Source: Fragilariopsis cylindrus CCMP1102
Taxonomy: Eukaryota; Bacillariophyta; Bacillariophyceae; Bacillariales; Bacillariaceae
Assembly: GCA_900095095.1 (NCBI GenBank)
Contig: FMBT01000402.1
Span: 62,001-126,000 of the forward strand
Direction: 5' to 3'
Length of the DNA: 64,000 nt
Shown: piece after piece, positions 62,232-64,000 of the stretch
Layout of the letters: each line of letters begins with the position of its first letter
Position numbering within the stretch: the stretch's first letter is position 1
Program-made: the position numbers and the translations under genes
The notes under the pieces: generated by a model
Told to the model about the DNA's origin: nothing
Databases searched by the model: none
The model's input: only the letters and a program-made list of their open reading frames with translations

Positions 62232-63814
62232 ATTTAACTAATTAAGTACTATTTTATTCTGTAGGAATTGAAGTGTTTTTAATTAACTAAAGAGTCGCTA
62301 GAAGTTGAAATGTTTGAAACACGGTTAAAGTTAAATGTGTTGCCTGTACTGTACTTCAAAATAAAATCAGTCCCACACATACGTGACTAAACAGCACGTT
62401 AAACTCTGTTAATATTCATGCGCATGCAATCAGAAAATCGCACATTTTGAGCTTTAGTGAAAATAAAGTGCGTTAAAATACCATTTTTCTTATTCTTTAA
62501 AAACTCAATTATTCTCCAAAAAACACTCTTTCACACTGGAAGCGCTTTAAAAATGGAATATCCTTCCGTTGAGCTTCACATTGATATATGCGAACCAGCC
62601 TGAATCACTTAAATTTCCTTTTTGTTAGGGTACATTAATTTCCAAGTGTGCGGTAGTGGCGATAAGAGAGCGATAGTAGTACGCGATAGCCCGTTGGCAT
62701 CAGACTAACTTGATCCATATGATAGTACTGTAACACTAAGTTAGCCATTTTGGCATTTTGGACAAAAAAGCAAACAACATAAATCAATCAATCAATCAAT
62801 CGTCATTCATCATCAAACACCAGAATACTACTACGTACGCAATACAGTACTTACTGTACAGTACATAATTGCACAGCACTACAGCACTACAGTAAACATA
62901 ACATAACGTAGCAGCAAAGCAAAGCAACACAATAGACAAAAATGAACACTATAAAAGGTAGATAAATATTTTTCTATTAATCATCAGTTATTTCACATGT
63001 GTGACAAACGTGTACACATATGTGACGAACGTGGAAGTAAAATCCGATCAGTGTTTATTAATTGTCGAATGAAGAAATAGGGGAAGGAAACATGGTTTGG
63101 GGAGTCGCATATTGCGAAGAAACTGGAGAAGGAGAACAAACAAACAAACAAACAAACAAACAAACAAATGGCAGCAAATTTAATCAGTGACGTGTACTGT
63201 ACTTATGTAAATGATTTGAGTTGTACAACATATATTACAATACTTCAACAATTGCTCGAAAATAATACGTGTAATTATGCATATATATTGAAAAAAAGAC
63301 TTTACGAGTAGTTACAAGTAGTATTATAATATATATTGAAAAAAGACTATGAATAGTATCATTTATTAGGAACACTTATTGAGTGGTTCCTATCCATTCA
63401 CAGTTACTATTGCCCCTGGGGAGAACCTTCCATACGGTTTTTGACTGATTTGTTTTTGTACGACTTTGCAACTACCACTAAGGACGCTCTTACTCTCCCT
63501 TCTCCTTCTTTATACAACACCCTACACCCGACCCTCCATCAATTGCCGCCCAAGCAATTTTTTGACTTTTTTTTTCTTTGTGTCAATTAATCGTACGGTG
63601 CTATATACAGTATTCAGCATCAGCATTAGCATCAGCATTTTATAGTAACGCTACGCTCTTGCTACGCGAGAGACACGAACACTGTACCACGACGATTGAT
63701 CTGCGAAACGATCTCACACTGCAGTAGACTAAAAATATACTTGTAGGAAAGAAATACAATGACAAAAGAACACTAATTACTATCTACAAAAGTTCAACTT
63801 CATGCCCACTCCTA
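62232..63814. other. Intergenic
   Basis: No gene is called. A possible first exon (ATGAACACTATAAAAG before GTAGAT at 62942) has no visible continuation. (AAAC)n lies at about 63137-63168. TCAGCATCAGCATTAGCATC lies near 63614. Confidence 0.4.
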
Positions 63815-63833
63815 ACACCAACAGTGTTGGTGT
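63815..63833. repeat. Short palindrome
   Basis: ACACCAACAGTGTTGGTGT is a near-perfect inverted repeat of 9+9 bases about a single central base, about 40 bp upstream of the tRNA-like sequence. Its role is unknown. Confidence 0.5.
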
Positions 63834-63874
63834 GGGTCTTCATGAATTTCGGCAATCTCGTCCTTGTGATAAGA

Positions 63875-63925
63875 TTCTGTGTGGCGCTAATCAGAAGGTT
63901 ACGGGTTCGAGTCCCGTCATGGAAA
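63875..63925 (+). pseudogene. Shortened tRNA-Arg(UCU)-like sequence
   Basis: The acceptor stem TTCTGTG pairs fully with CATGGAA (two wobble pairs). The T arm ACGGG-TTCGAGT-CCCGT is perfect, and CTAATCAGAAGGTT before it matches the anticodon 3' side and variable loop of eukaryotic tRNA-Arg(UCU). The D arm and the 5' side of the anticodon arm are missing, so only 51 nt remain instead of about 73. T runs follow, as in a Pol III terminator. It is most likely a deletion pseudogene; an assembly gap or a tRNA-derived repeat is possible. Confidence 0.6.
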
Positions 63926-64000
63926 AGAATCTTTCCCTTTTGTGTCTCTTCATTATTCCAATGTTACTTCTTACTTCATGCAGTTGTCGCAGCGGAAACA
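63926..64000. other. Window end
   Basis: T-rich sequence (TTTCCCTTTTG) may act as a Pol III terminator for the preceding tRNA-like sequence. Nothing else is seen. Confidence 0.3.

Noticed and set aside
62942-62957. First exon ATGAACACTATAAAAG of a gene running out of the window
   Set aside because: A GTAGAT donor is possible, but no downstream exon or coding sequence could be found before 64000.

Overview
The window looks like nuclear DNA of a diatom or a close stramenopile relative. I infer this from small GT-AG introns in compact genes, AT-rich coding sequence full of Asn/Gln/Ser/Gly runs, plastid presequences of the diatom kind, a stramenopile-type GKWTPEEE DNA-binding-like domain, a MYND-RING-Sel1 protein, a secreted protein with Pro-Ser repeats, and Ty1/copia elements resembling the diatom CoDi group. 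The species cannot be named from the sequence alone.

Layout. 1-2.27 kb is repeat-rich DNA without a credible gene. 2.27-24.8 kb is gene-bearing: a DsbA-like protein with a predicted thylakoid-lumen presequence (-), a large Asn/Gly-rich putative transcription factor with a 688-bp first intron and an internal frame break (+), a short acidic-repeat ORF (-), a spliced Myb/SANT protein (+), a MYND-RING-Sel1 protein (-), a small plastid-type protein (+), a Gln-rich coiled-coil gene broken by one base (-), a decaying cluster of acidic membrane and Cys-rich genes (+), a calmodulin-like EF-hand protein (-) and a GT25-type glycosyltransferase (+).

27.03-43.8 kb is a transposon nest. Copia element 2 (minus strand) inserted into an older ORF that carries a zinc-ribbon like those at the C-termini of non-LTR reverse transcriptases. 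Copia element 1 (plus strand) then inserted into the 3' LTR of element 2. Target duplications (TGTAA and GTTTC), LTR pairs identical by eye and intact gag-like and pol ORFs indicate two recent insertions. The interrupted ORF can be followed in frame across both.

43.8-64 kb holds a 356-bp MITE-like inverted-repeat element, an ABCG half-transporter whose intron lies at the Walker A motif, a small protein with a duplicated FSWTDLAI motif, a membrane-anchored NADPH-thioredoxin-reductase fused to two glutaredoxin domains, a small conserved protein, a second copy of the acidic membrane/Cys-rich cluster, an ankyrin-like gene lacking a visible start, a secreted Pro-Ser-repeat protein, and a shortened tRNA-Arg-like sequence near the right edge.

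The genes do not form one pathway. Recurrent themes are short-range duplication of gene 3' ends, single-base frame breaks in low-complexity coding sequence, and paralogous membrane/Cys-rich clusters in decay. The most unusual protein is the NTR-Grx-Grx fusion at 51.1-54.1 kb. The most informative structure is the nested retrotransposon pair.
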